This document shows, piece by piece, positions 24,998 through 37,513 of a stretch of 64,000 nucleotides of DNA; within the stretch, counting starts at the first letter, position 1; every line of letters starts with the position of its first letter. The position numbers and the translations under genes were made by a program. This stretch comes from Pseudomonadota bacterium (GTDB lineage: Bacteria > Myxococcota_A > UBA796 > SXON01): positions 62,001 through 126,000 of the forward strand of contig JAUXQH010000072.1 of assembly GCA_030685065.1 (NCBI GenBank), given 5' to 3'. The notes under the pieces were generated by a model. That model worked only from the letters and a program-made list of their open reading frames with translations, was not told where the DNA came from and did no database searches.

Positions 24998-25073
24998 TCC
25001 GATCGAGAACGGGAGCGCGGGAAAGATCAGCGGACACCTCTGCCGGCGGTTGGAACACGGGATCGACCCCTGC

Positions 25074-26024
25074 CTACGGCTCCGTGTTCTCCTCCGGCTT
25101 CTTGATCGGCCGCCCGTCGAGCCCGAGGTCGGGGTTTCCGAGCTGGTCCATCGGCGCCGCGAAGAAGTAGGGGAGCTTCCGCTCGGCCTCGACCTCCTCG
25201 GCGCCCTGGGTCGCATACGCGGCGCGGCGCGCGAAGCGATCTTCGGGCACGCCGGCCCACTGCTCGCGGTCGTTCATCACGGTGGCGAGCCCCGCGACAT
25301 CGTTCTCGGCGGCGAGCCCCTGCACGCGCTTCCGGGACGAGGTCGTGTAGTCGCCGCGGTAGCGGAGGTCGACCAGGGTGTCGCGCACGCTGGGATCGGC
25401 CTTTGCCAGGTCGACGTCCCCATACGCCTCCTGGGTGTCGGGCTTGTCGGAGATGCGCTGCACATCGGTCGACATCTCGCCGTACGTCGTCTCGAACAGG
25501 GACTTCTGTTGCTCGGGCGAGATCCCCGCCAGCGCGTCCTTGTTGTCGGTGAGCCACGTCGCGGCGCTCTCTCCTTTCTTTCCCGCCGCCTGCGCGTAGG
25601 CCTCGGCCTGCTCCGGATCGATTCCCGCCGCGACGAAGTCCGCGACCGTCTTGTCGTGGGTGTGCTGCCCCACGTCGTACCCGCGCCCGATGGTCACACC
25701 CGACGCGCCCGGCGGGCGGTGGGCGGTGCGCGAGTGGTAGCGCCCGCCCTCGGTCCCCTCCGCGTCGAACGTGAGCTGGCCGCGCGAGACACTGTAGTTC
25801 TCGCCCTGGTCCTTCGTGCCGAACTGCCGATCGTAGGTGCCCTGGTGCTGCTGGGACACCCAGTCGCGCACCATGGAATTGCCCCCCCCGCCCGCCTTCT
25901 GCATGCCCTTGAGGGAGGGGCGCAGCTCGGGGTCGAAGAACACGTCCGGTGCACGCTCCTCCTTTCTCGGGTCGGGCCGCGGAGTGGGGATCTGGCTCTG
26001 GCTACGCTTGGAGGTGGTGCCCAT
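25074..26024 (-). CDS. Pesticin/T4-type lysozyme-domain protein, putative effector
   Basis: 316 residues from ATG at 26024; TATTCT lies 6 bases upstream with no Shine-Dalgarno. The first 80 residues are polar, rich in Lys, Arg, Pro and Gly, with no signal peptide. From about 80 the sequence matches the pesticin-like lysozyme pattern: LTFDAEGTEGGRYHS (Glu about 89) then GVTIGRGYDVGQ (Thr about 111, Asp about 117), the Glu-Thr-Asp arrangement of the T4-lysozyme fold. The helical lobe follows to about 285. It would cut peptidoglycan glycan strands. Lack of a signal peptide suggests export by a dedicated machine (T6SS or contractile injection) or release on lysis; neither machinery is in the window, and no immunity gene is obvious. 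Confidence 0.75.
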   Translation of the reverse strand: MGTTSKRSQSQIPTPRPDPRKEERAPDVFFDPELRPSLKGMQKAGGGGNSMVRDWVSQQHQGTYDRQFGTKDQGENYSVSRGQLTFDAEGTEGGRYHSRTAHRPPGASGVTIGRGYDVGQHTHDKTVADFVAAGIDPEQAEAYAQAAGKKGESAATWLTDNKDALAGISPEQQKSLFETTYGEMSTDVQRISDKPDTQEAYGDVDLAKADPSVRDTLVDLRYRGDYTTSSRKRVQGLAAENDVAGLATVMNDREQWAGVPEDRFARRAAYATQGAEEVEAERKLPYFFAAPMDQLGNPDLGLDGRPIKKPEENTEP

Positions 26025-26109
26025 GGGCGGAGAATAGCACAGCGGCGACCTCCCCGAACGCGCGATCAGGGTCGTTCGCGGCGGCGCTTCGGCCCGGATA
26101 ACGGGGCGT

Positions 26110-28638
26110 ATGGCTACCCGCTCCGATCCCAGATCCGCCCGAATGGTGCTCATCGACGGCACCTGGCTCACCTACCGTGCGTTCTTCGCCATCCCGTCCA
26201 ATTTCCGTACGGCGGATGGACAGCCGACGAACGCGATCTACGGCTTCGCGACGATGTTTCGCAAGCTCTTTTCGGGCAAGCGGCCGACCTACGGCGCGGT
26301 CGTGTTCGATCCCCCCGGTCCGACCCAGCGCGAGGTTGCCTACCCCGCCTACAAGGCCCAGCGCCCCGCCATGGCCGATCTGCTGAGGTCCCAGCTCGCC
26401 TGGATCGACCGCCTGGTGGCCGCCCACGGTTTTCCGATCCTGCGCGTGCCCGGGTGGGAGGCCGACGACGTGATTGGCACCCTCGCCCGCGAGGCGAAGG
26501 AGGCCGGGTACGAGGTGGTCGTGGTGTCGGGGGACAAGGACTTCGCCCAGCTCGTCGGGGATGGCGTGCGGCTCTTCGACCCGATGCGGGACGTGACGTA
26601 CGACTCGGAGATGGTGCGCAAAAAGTGGGGTGTGGCCCCCGAGCGCATCGTGGATCTGCTCGCGATCCTGGGGGATACGGTCGACAACATCCCCGGCGTT
26701 CCCGGGCTCGGCGAGAAGGGCGCGACCCAGCTCATCACCACCTACGGCGCGCTGGACGAGATCTATGCGCACCTCGACGAGGTTCCCGGCCGCGCCCGCT
26801 CCGCGCTCACGGAGCACCGCGCCCTCGCCTACCTCTCCCGCGATCTCGCCACGATCAATCAGCGCGCCCCCATCGACGTGACGGTCGAGGGGCTCGCCAT
26901 CCCCACGTTGGATCCGGCGGCCCTGAACACGTTGTATCGGGCGCTCGAGTTCCACTCGCTCCTCACCGAGGGTGGGCCCGAGGTCGACTCTGTCACCCTC
27001 GTCGACGGCCTGCCCGACCTCACCGCGCTCGTCGCGATTGCGCCGGTCCTGGGGCCCGCCGAGGGTGGGGCGGGGGTATTGCTCAGGCTGGCCCTGTGCC
27101 GGGAGCCCGGCAGCGCCCACATCGTGACCGACCCCGCGCCGATCGCCGCGTGGCTGTCCAATCCCAATCGACCGAAGGTTACACACGACGCGAAGGCGCT
27201 CGCGAAGGCGCTCGGGCGGATTGGGATTCCCCTCCGCGGGTGCGATGACACGATGCTCGCCTCGTTCCTCGTGGACCCCACGGCCAACGTCCCGCACCGG
27301 CTCGACCAGGTGAGCCGTGCCTACCTCCAACAGGCGCTACCGGCCGATCCTCCGCCCGAGATCGCGGCGGACGTGATCGCGCGGTTGTGGCCGTTGTTGG
27401 AAGCGAAGATGGAGGAGGCCGGGCAGCTCGACCACTACTTCGACGTGGAGCTGCCGCTGGCGTTCGTGCTCGGAGACATGGAGACCGCGGGCATCCCCGT
27501 CGATCGGGAGGACCTCGCGCGGCTCGGCGTCGACTTCACCGCGCGGCGCGAAGAGGTGGAGGGGCGCATCTATGCGCTCGCGGGGCACCCGTTCAACGTT
27601 GGGAGCACCGCCCAGCTCGGCGCCGTGTTGTTCGAGGAGCTGAAGCTCCCTGTCATCAAGAAGACCAAGACGGGTTGGTCGACCGACGCGGAGGTGTTGG
27701 AGGCGCTCGTACCCAAGCACCCCATCGCGGCGCTCCTCCTCGAGCAGCGGATGCTGGCCAAGCTCATCAACACCTACACCGACGTGCTCCAGAAAGCGGT
27801 GGATCCGCGGACGGGCCGCGTGCACGCCACCCTCCAACAGACAACGGGGGTCTCCGGACGCCTCATCACCACGGACCCGGATCTGCAGCGCACCCCCGTG
27901 CGTACGCCCGAGGGGCGTCGTATCCGTGCCGCATTCGTCGCCTCGCCGGGCCACTCCATCGTGTCGGCCGACTGGAGTCAGATCGAGCTGCGGGTCCTGG
28001 CCCACTTCTCCGGTGATCCCGCGCTGATCGAGGCCTTCCGTACCGGCTCGGACGTACACCGGCGCACCGCGAGCGAGATCTTCGGCGTACCCGCCGACCA
28101 GGTGACCCCCGCCCAACGCAACATGGGCAAGACCATCAACTTCGCCACCATCTACGGCCAGGGCGCCACCGCGCTCGCGTCGATCCTCGGGATCCCGCGG
28201 AAGGAGGCCCAGACCGCGATCGAGCGCTACTTCATCACCTACGGCGGCGTCCGCAGGTGGCTCGATCGCACCATCGCCGACGCGACCGCGTGTGGCTACG
28301 TCACGACGCTCCTGGGGCGCCGCCGGTACGTCCCGGAGCTCTCCCGGTTGAATGCCCAGGACCGCACCGCGGGCGAGCGTATCGCTGCCAATACGCCCAT
28401 CCAGGGCTCCGCGGCCGACCTGTGCAAGCTCGCCATGCTCGAGATCGCGGGTAGGCTCTCGGGCATGCGGACGCGCATGCTCCTCCAGATCCACGACGAG
28501 CTCGTGTTCGAGGCGCCCGACGACGAGGTGGACCGCGTGGTCGCCATCGTGCGCGAGGCGATGGAGCACCCGTGCGAGCTGTCGGTGCCGCTGGTGGTCA
28601 ACGTGGGCGTCGGCCACAGCTGGGCCGACGCTCACTGA
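26110..28638 (+). CDS. polA: DNA polymerase I
   Basis: 842 residues. The 5' nuclease domain (about 1-290) has VLIDGTWLTYRAFF, GWEADDVIGTLA and GDTVDNIPGVPGLGEKGA. The polymerase domain (about 480-842) has motif A SADWSQIELRVLAHFSGD (about 619-636), the O-helix QRNMGKTINFATIYG (about 673-687) and motif C IHDELVFE (about 794-801). The middle domain lacks the DxE motif of proofreading exonucleases and the YxxxD motif, keeping only a remnant (HDAKALAKAL...DTMLASFLVDP), so 3'-5' editing is probably lost as in Taq. It fills gaps and removes RNA primers. GATAAC lies 7 bases before the ATG, suggesting a leaderless message. Confidence 0.97.
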   Translation: MATRSDPRSARMVLIDGTWLTYRAFFAIPSNFRTADGQPTNAIYGFATMFRKLFSGKRPTYGAVVFDPPGPTQREVAYPAYKAQRPAMADLLRSQLAWIDRLVAAHGFPILRVPGWEADDVIGTLAREAKEAGYEVVVVSGDKDFAQLVGDGVRLFDPMRDVTYDSEMVRKKWGVAPERIVDLLAILGDTVDNIPGVPGLGEKGATQLITTYGALDEIYAHLDEVPGRARSALTEHRALAYLSRDLATINQRAPIDVTVEGLAIPTLDPAALNTLYRALEFHSLLTEGGPEVDSVTLVDGLPDLTALVAIAPVLGPAEGGAGVLLRLALCREPGSAHIVTDPAPIAAWLSNPNRPKVTHDAKALAKALGRIGIPLRGCDDTMLASFLVDPTANVPHRLDQVSRAYLQQALPADPPPEIAADVIARLWPLLEAKMEEAGQLDHYFDVELPLAFVLGDMETAGIPVDREDLARLGVDFTARREEVEGRIYALAGHPFNVGSTAQLGAVLFEELKLPVIKKTKTGWSTDAEVLEALVPKHPIAALLLEQRMLAKLINTYTDVLQKAVDPRTGRVHATLQQTTGVSGRLITTDPDLQRTPVRTPEGRRIRAAFVASPGHSIVSADWSQIELRVLAHFSGDPALIEAFRTGSDVHRRTASEIFGVPADQVTPAQRNMGKTINFATIYGQGATALASILGIPRKEAQTAIERYFITYGGVRRWLDRTIADATACGYVTTLLGRRRYVPELSRLNAQDRTAGERIAANTPIQGSAADLCKLAMLEIAGRLSGMRTRMLLQIHDELVFEAPDDEVDRVVAIVREAMEHPCELSVPLVVNVGVGHSWADAH

Positions 28639-28658
28639 CCCCAAACAAGCCTGGCGCG

Positions 28659-30227
<1,569 letters not shown>

Positions 30228-30293
30228 GAACACTCCTGGACGTGTCGGAAGGGGGGAGAGGCTGAAAGTGGAGCTTGTCTGTAGAAGAGACGG

Positions 30294-33755
<3,462 letters not shown>

Positions 33756-33787
33756 GAGGATCTCCGGGGCGGCGCGGGGCGGAGGTG

Positions 33788-33803
33788 GACTGACACGTCA
33801 GTC
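33788..33803. promoter_or_regulatory. Likely TetR-family operator (perfect palindrome)
   Basis: GACTGAC-AC-GTCAGTC is a perfect 7+2+7 palindrome, 33 bases before the activase GTG. Its right end overlaps TAGACT (minus strand, 33800-33805), a plausible -10. The inner TGACACGTCA has the form commonly bound by TetR-family dimers. The adjacent divergent TetR gene is the obvious candidate regulator, so repression of the activase operon is inferred. Confidence 0.68.
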
Positions 33804-33813
33804 TACTTCCGGC

Positions 33814-33906
33814 GTAGCTGAAGCTACTCCAGCACCCCGGGCGCGGGCAAGCCGCATCCGTCATTTTCTGCGACGAGCGGGGCCTCGGCGGAACGTTGGA
33901 CCAACG
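33814..33906. promoter_or_regulatory. Two further palindromes in the tetR-activase gap
   Basis: GTAGCT-GA-AGCTAC (33814-33827) lies 10 bases from the first palindrome. CGTTGG-A-CCAACG (33894-33906) lies about 110 bases before the tetR ATG. Both are perfect. They differ in sequence from the first palindrome, so they may bind another regulator or reflect secondary structure. The rest of the 262-base gap shows no gene. GATAGG at 34001-34006 is the nearest -10-like element to tetR. Confidence 0.4.
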
Positions 33907-34017
33907 CTGGGATCCAGACCGCGAGACGCTACCGGCCGAGCAGATCGAGACAAGATGTTTCGTGGGCGGCCCGGTCGTGACGCGGCGAGGCCCCGGATCG
34001 GATAGGCCCGGACCCCC

Positions 34018-34626
34018 ATGGCCCGCGCCCGCCCGATCGATCCCGACTCCCGCCGAGCCCAGCTCGTGAGCGCCGCGCGCCAGGTGTTCGCCACGAAGGG
34101 CTACCACGCGGCCGGCGTGGCCGACATAATCGACGGCGCCGGGGTCGCGCGCGGCACCTTCTACAACTACTTCGAGAGCAAGCGCGCCATCTTCCAGGCC
34201 GTCCTCAACGAGCTGATGGAGGGCGTCGTCGATGCCGTCGCGCCGATCGACGTGACCCGGCCGGTGGCGCCGCAAGTGCGTGACAACCTGCACGGCGTGG
34301 TCTCGATGCTCCTCGAGATGGGGGATGGCGCGCGAATCCTGTTCACGGACGCGGCGGGCATCGACGCTGAGGGGATGGAGACGCTGGGAGAGTTCTACGG
34401 CGCCGCTACGGGGCGGATCGAGCGGGCCCTGCGCACGGGGCAGGACCTGGGGCTCGTGCGCGAGTGCGACGTGGGGCTGATGGCGAGCTGCCTGCTCGGC
34501 CTGCTCAAGGAGCCGGTCTACCAGGGCCTCCTCCGCCGTCGCGTGTTCGACGCGGACGGCCTGGTGGACACCATCTTCTCCCTGGTGGGCGGCGGGTTGA
34601 TGCGCCCTCCTGATGCTGCGGCCTGA
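34018..34626 (+). CDS. TetR-family transcriptional regulator
   Basis: 202 residues. The N-terminal helix-turn-helix (about 10-60) reads LVSAARQVFATKGYHAAGVADIIDGAGVARGTFYNYFESK, split here into two halves by the usual turn; YNYF and the preceding GVARGTF are diagnostic. The C-terminal ligand and dimer domain (about 75-200) is helical and undiagnostic. It is divergent from the BadF-type activase gene and the gap holds a TetR-like palindrome, so it most likely controls that operon in response to a CoA thioester or other small molecule. The M13 peptidase gene follows 47 bases later with its own leaderless-type promoter. Confidence 0.93.
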   Translation: MARARPIDPDSRRAQLVSAARQVFATKGYHAAGVADIIDGAGVARGTFYNYFESKRAIFQAVLNELMEGVVDAVAPIDVTRPVAPQVRDNLHGVVSMLLEMGDGARILFTDAAGIDAEGMETLGEFYGAATGRIERALRTGQDLGLVRECDVGLMASCLLGLLKEPVYQGLLRRRVFDADGLVDTIFSLVGGGLMRPPDAAA

Positions 34627-34673
34627 TGCGCCCTCCTGATGCGTGCGGGGCGCGGGCGCGCTAAACCCGCGCG

Positions 34674-36734
34674 ATGCCTACCTCCCGCTTCTTTGCCCTC
34701 GTCCTCCTCGCCTCTTGCGCGCCCCGCGCGGTGGCCCCGCCCCCCGTCGCGGTCGACGTAGCCCCGGCCGCGCCGGTCATCCCCGACTACGCGAAGGCGT
34801 TGGTCTCCGCGATGGATCCCAAGGCGAACGCCTGTGACGACTTCTACCGGTACGCCTGCGGCGGCTGGATGGACGCCACGCCGCTCCCGGCCGACAAGCC
34901 GCTCTGGGGCAAGAGCTTCTCGTCGATCCGCGACGCGAACCTCTCCGTCCAGAAGGCCACCCTCGAGAAGGCCGCGGCCACCCCGACGGCGGGGGACGCC
35001 GACTGGGCGAAGATGGGGAACTTCTACGGCGCGTGCATGGACGAGCCCGCCGTCGACGCCACCGCGACCGCCGCGCTCGCGCCGTACCTGAAGGAGATCG
35101 ACGGTGCGAAGGACCTGAAGGGCGTGATGGGCGTCGCCGGCCGCCTCACCACGGTGGGCGTGGCCCCCTTCGTGGGCGCGGGCGTCTACAACGACTTCAA
35201 GGACCCGACCAAGAACATCCTCCACCTGACGGAGGGCGGCCTGGGCCTGCCCGACCGCGACTACTACCTCAAGACGGATGACGACACCAAGGCCCTCCTC
35301 GTCGCGTACGAGGCCCACGTGGCCGAGATGCTCGTGGTCGCGGGCGTGCCCGCCGCGGACGCCGCGAAGCAGGCCACCGGCATCGTCGCGCTCGAGACCG
35401 CCATCGCGGACGCCTGGGTGCCCCGCGCCGAGCTGCGCGACCCGGAGAAGGTGTACAACAAGCTCGATCGCGCGGGCCTCAAGAAGCTCACGCCCAAGCT
35501 CGCTTGGGACCAATGGCTGGTCGGCGCGGGCGTCGCCCCGACCGCGGTCGACATCAACGTCGAGACCCCCGGCGTGTTCAAGAAGCTGGAGGGCATCCTC
35601 GTCAAGGCGGACGTCAAGACGCTCCGCGCCTACCTGAAGTGGCAGCTCGTCCACGGCGTCGCGCCCCACATGGGGAAGTCGACCTATGACGCCCACTTCG
35701 CCTTCTACAACCAGAAGGTGATGGGCCAGAAGGAGCAGGAGCCGCGGTGGAAGCGGTGCGTGGGCGCGGCGGACGCGCTGATTGGCGAGCTCACGGGCAA
35801 GTCCTTCGTCGAGACCCAGTTCGCCGGCGACAGCAAGGAAAAGTCGCTCACGATGATCCGCGACATCGAGACCGCGTTCGAGGGCGGCCTCCCGGGCCTC
35901 ACGTGGATGGATGACCCGACCCGCGCCCGCGCCGTCGAGAAGATGAAGAAGATCAACAACAAGATCGGCTACCCCGACGTGTGGAAGGACTACACCGCCC
36001 TCGCCATCACGCCGGGCACCCACACGTCCAACGTGCTCGCGGCGACGTCGTTCGAGTCCGCGCGCACCAGCGCCAAGATCGGCCAGCCGGTGTCGAAGGG
36101 CGAGTGGTACATGTCGCCCCCCACGGTCAACGCCTACTACGACCCCTCCATGAACGAGATGGCGTTCCCCGCCGGGATCCTCCAGGCGCCGTTCTTCCAT
36201 CGCGACTACCCCGCCGCGATGAACTACGGCTCGATCGGCATGGTGATGGGCCACGAGCTCACCCACGGTTTTGACGACTCGGGCCGCAAGTTCGACGGCG
36301 ACGGCAAGATGGTGGAGTGGTGGGCGCCCGAGGTGAGCGCCCGCTTCGAAGAGCGCGCCGCTTGCGTCGAGAAGCAGTACAGCGGCTACAACGTGGCCGA
36401 GGGCATCAACGTCAACGGCGCGCTGACGCTCGGCGAGAACATCGCGGACATTGGCGGCTACCGCGCCGCCTACCGCGCCTACCAGGCCCAGAAGGCGCCC
36501 TCGGCCAACGTGCCCGGCCTCACGGACGATCAGCTCTTCTTCGTGGCCGCCGCGCAGTCCTGGTGCGTCGTCGCGAGCCCCGAGATCCAGAAGATGCGCG
36601 CCCTGTCGGACCCCCACAGCCCGCCCCGCTACCGCGTCAACGGCCCCCTCGCGAACCTCCCCGAGTTCGCGGCGGCGTTCGGATGCGCGGAGGGCACGGC
36701 GATGCGGCCGGCCAACGCGTGCGAGGTCTGGTAG
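34674..36734 (+). CDS. M13-family zinc metallopeptidase (neprilysin/PepO-like), lipoprotein
   Basis: 686 residues. The signal peptide MPTSRFFALVLLASCAP has a lipobox (Cys15), so the enzyme is probably held in the outer membrane or periplasm. The M13 N-terminal signature ACDDFYRYACGGWMD is near residue 53. The zinc site is GHELTHGFDDSG (two His and Glu, about 525-530), followed by LTLGENIADIGG with the third ligand Glu (about 588). The C-terminus ends NACEVW, matching the CxVW ending of M13 peptidases. Length fits the family. TAAACC lies 6 bases before the ATG and there is no Shine-Dalgarno. It degrades peptides; the target is unknown. Confidence 0.95.
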   Translation: MPTSRFFALVLLASCAPRAVAPPPVAVDVAPAAPVIPDYAKALVSAMDPKANACDDFYRYACGGWMDATPLPADKPLWGKSFSSIRDANLSVQKATLEKAAATPTAGDADWAKMGNFYGACMDEPAVDATATAALAPYLKEIDGAKDLKGVMGVAGRLTTVGVAPFVGAGVYNDFKDPTKNILHLTEGGLGLPDRDYYLKTDDDTKALLVAYEAHVAEMLVVAGVPAADAAKQATGIVALETAIADAWVPRAELRDPEKVYNKLDRAGLKKLTPKLAWDQWLVGAGVAPTAVDINVETPGVFKKLEGILVKADVKTLRAYLKWQLVHGVAPHMGKSTYDAHFAFYNQKVMGQKEQEPRWKRCVGAADALIGELTGKSFVETQFAGDSKEKSLTMIRDIETAFEGGLPGLTWMDDPTRARAVEKMKKINNKIGYPDVWKDYTALAITPGTHTSNVLAATSFESARTSAKIGQPVSKGEWYMSPPTVNAYYDPSMNEMAFPAGILQAPFFHRDYPAAMNYGSIGMVMGHELTHGFDDSGRKFDGDGKMVEWWAPEVSARFEERAACVEKQYSGYNVAEGINVNGALTLGENIADIGGYRAAYRAYQAQKAPSANVPGLTDDQLFFVAAAQSWCVVASPEIQKMRALSDPHSPPRYRVNGPLANLPEFAAAFGCAEGTAMRPANACEVW

Positions 36735-36772
36735 CCAGCGGGTTCAGCGTTCGCGCATCCTGACGGGCGCGG

Positions 36773-37513
36773 CTACTCGCCGAGCCGCGCCTGAAGGATC
36801 GCCAGCGCCGCCACGACCGCCATCTCCACGCGCAACACTCGCTTTCCGAGGTGGAGGAGCGTGGCGCCGTGGTTGCGGAGGCGCGCCCGGTCGGCAGGGC
36901 CCCAGCCGCGCTCGGGGCCGAGGGCGAGCACGATCGGCGTGGTGACACCCGGATCGTCGGGCTTCCAGCGGCCGAGATGGGCCTCGGCCTCGTAGTTGTC
37001 GAGCGCCAGGCAGACAGCGGGCTCCCCGCCCGCGCCCGATCCAAACGAGGTGAGCGCCTGGCCCAGCGTGTGTGTCCACGTGACGACGGGGAGCCGCGTG
37101 TCGAACGCCTGGGCCGCGCCCACGAGGAGGTGCCGACGCCACTCGCCGTCCCGCCAGATGGTGCTGGTGGCGTAGTTCGGGTCCGTGCGCTCGGTCGCGA
37201 CGAAGTGAATGGCTGCCACGCCGCAGGTGGTCGCGTCGCGGAGGATGTCCCGTGCGGTCGGGGGGCGCGGCAGGCCGACGATCAGGGTGATGGGCGGGAG
37301 CGGCGGCGGCTCGCGGATCGGCACGAACGACACGATCAGCGCGTCCGTCGCGATGTGGTCGAGGGTGGCGGTGCCGATCGGCCCGTCCACCACGCCGGCA
37401 TGGAAGGTGTCACCCTCGCGGCGGCGGAGCACGTCGAGGATGTGACGCGCGCGCGGGTCGACGCGGGGGAGCGGGGCGCCGAGCTCGGCGGGTTCGAGGA
37501 GGACGAGGTTCAC
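36773..37513 (-). CDS. rsmE: 16S rRNA (uracil(1498)-N(3))-methyltransferase
   Basis: 246 residues. The start is GTG in a GTGA overlap with the upstream ligase-fusion gene. The N-terminal PUA-like part (RHILDVLRRREGDTF) is followed by the SPOUT knot: LALGPERGWGPADRARL and HLGKRVLRVEMAVVAALA match the GPEGG...E and LG.RILR.ETA motifs of RsmE, with Val-Glu-Met replacing the common ETA. It methylates U1498 of 16S rRNA. Housekeeping gene at the end of an otherwise unusual acyltransferase-ligase operon. Confidence 0.93.
   Translation of the reverse strand: MNLVLLEPAELGAPLPRVDPRARHILDVLRRREGDTFHAGVVDGPIGTATLDHIATDALIVSFVPIREPPPLPPITLIVGLPRPPTARDILRDATTCGVAAIHFVATERTDPNYATSTIWRDGEWRRHLLVGAAQAFDTRLPVVTWTHTLGQALTSFGSGAGGEPAVCLALDNYEAEAHLGRWKPDDPGVTTPIVLALGPERGWGPADRARLRNHGATLLHLGKRVLRVEMAVVAALAILQARLGE

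Noticed and set aside
26002-27330. A 442-codon minus-strand frame opposite the start of polA
   Set aside because: It covers the polA 5' nuclease domain and overlaps the lysozyme gene start; no protein character beyond charged low complexity.
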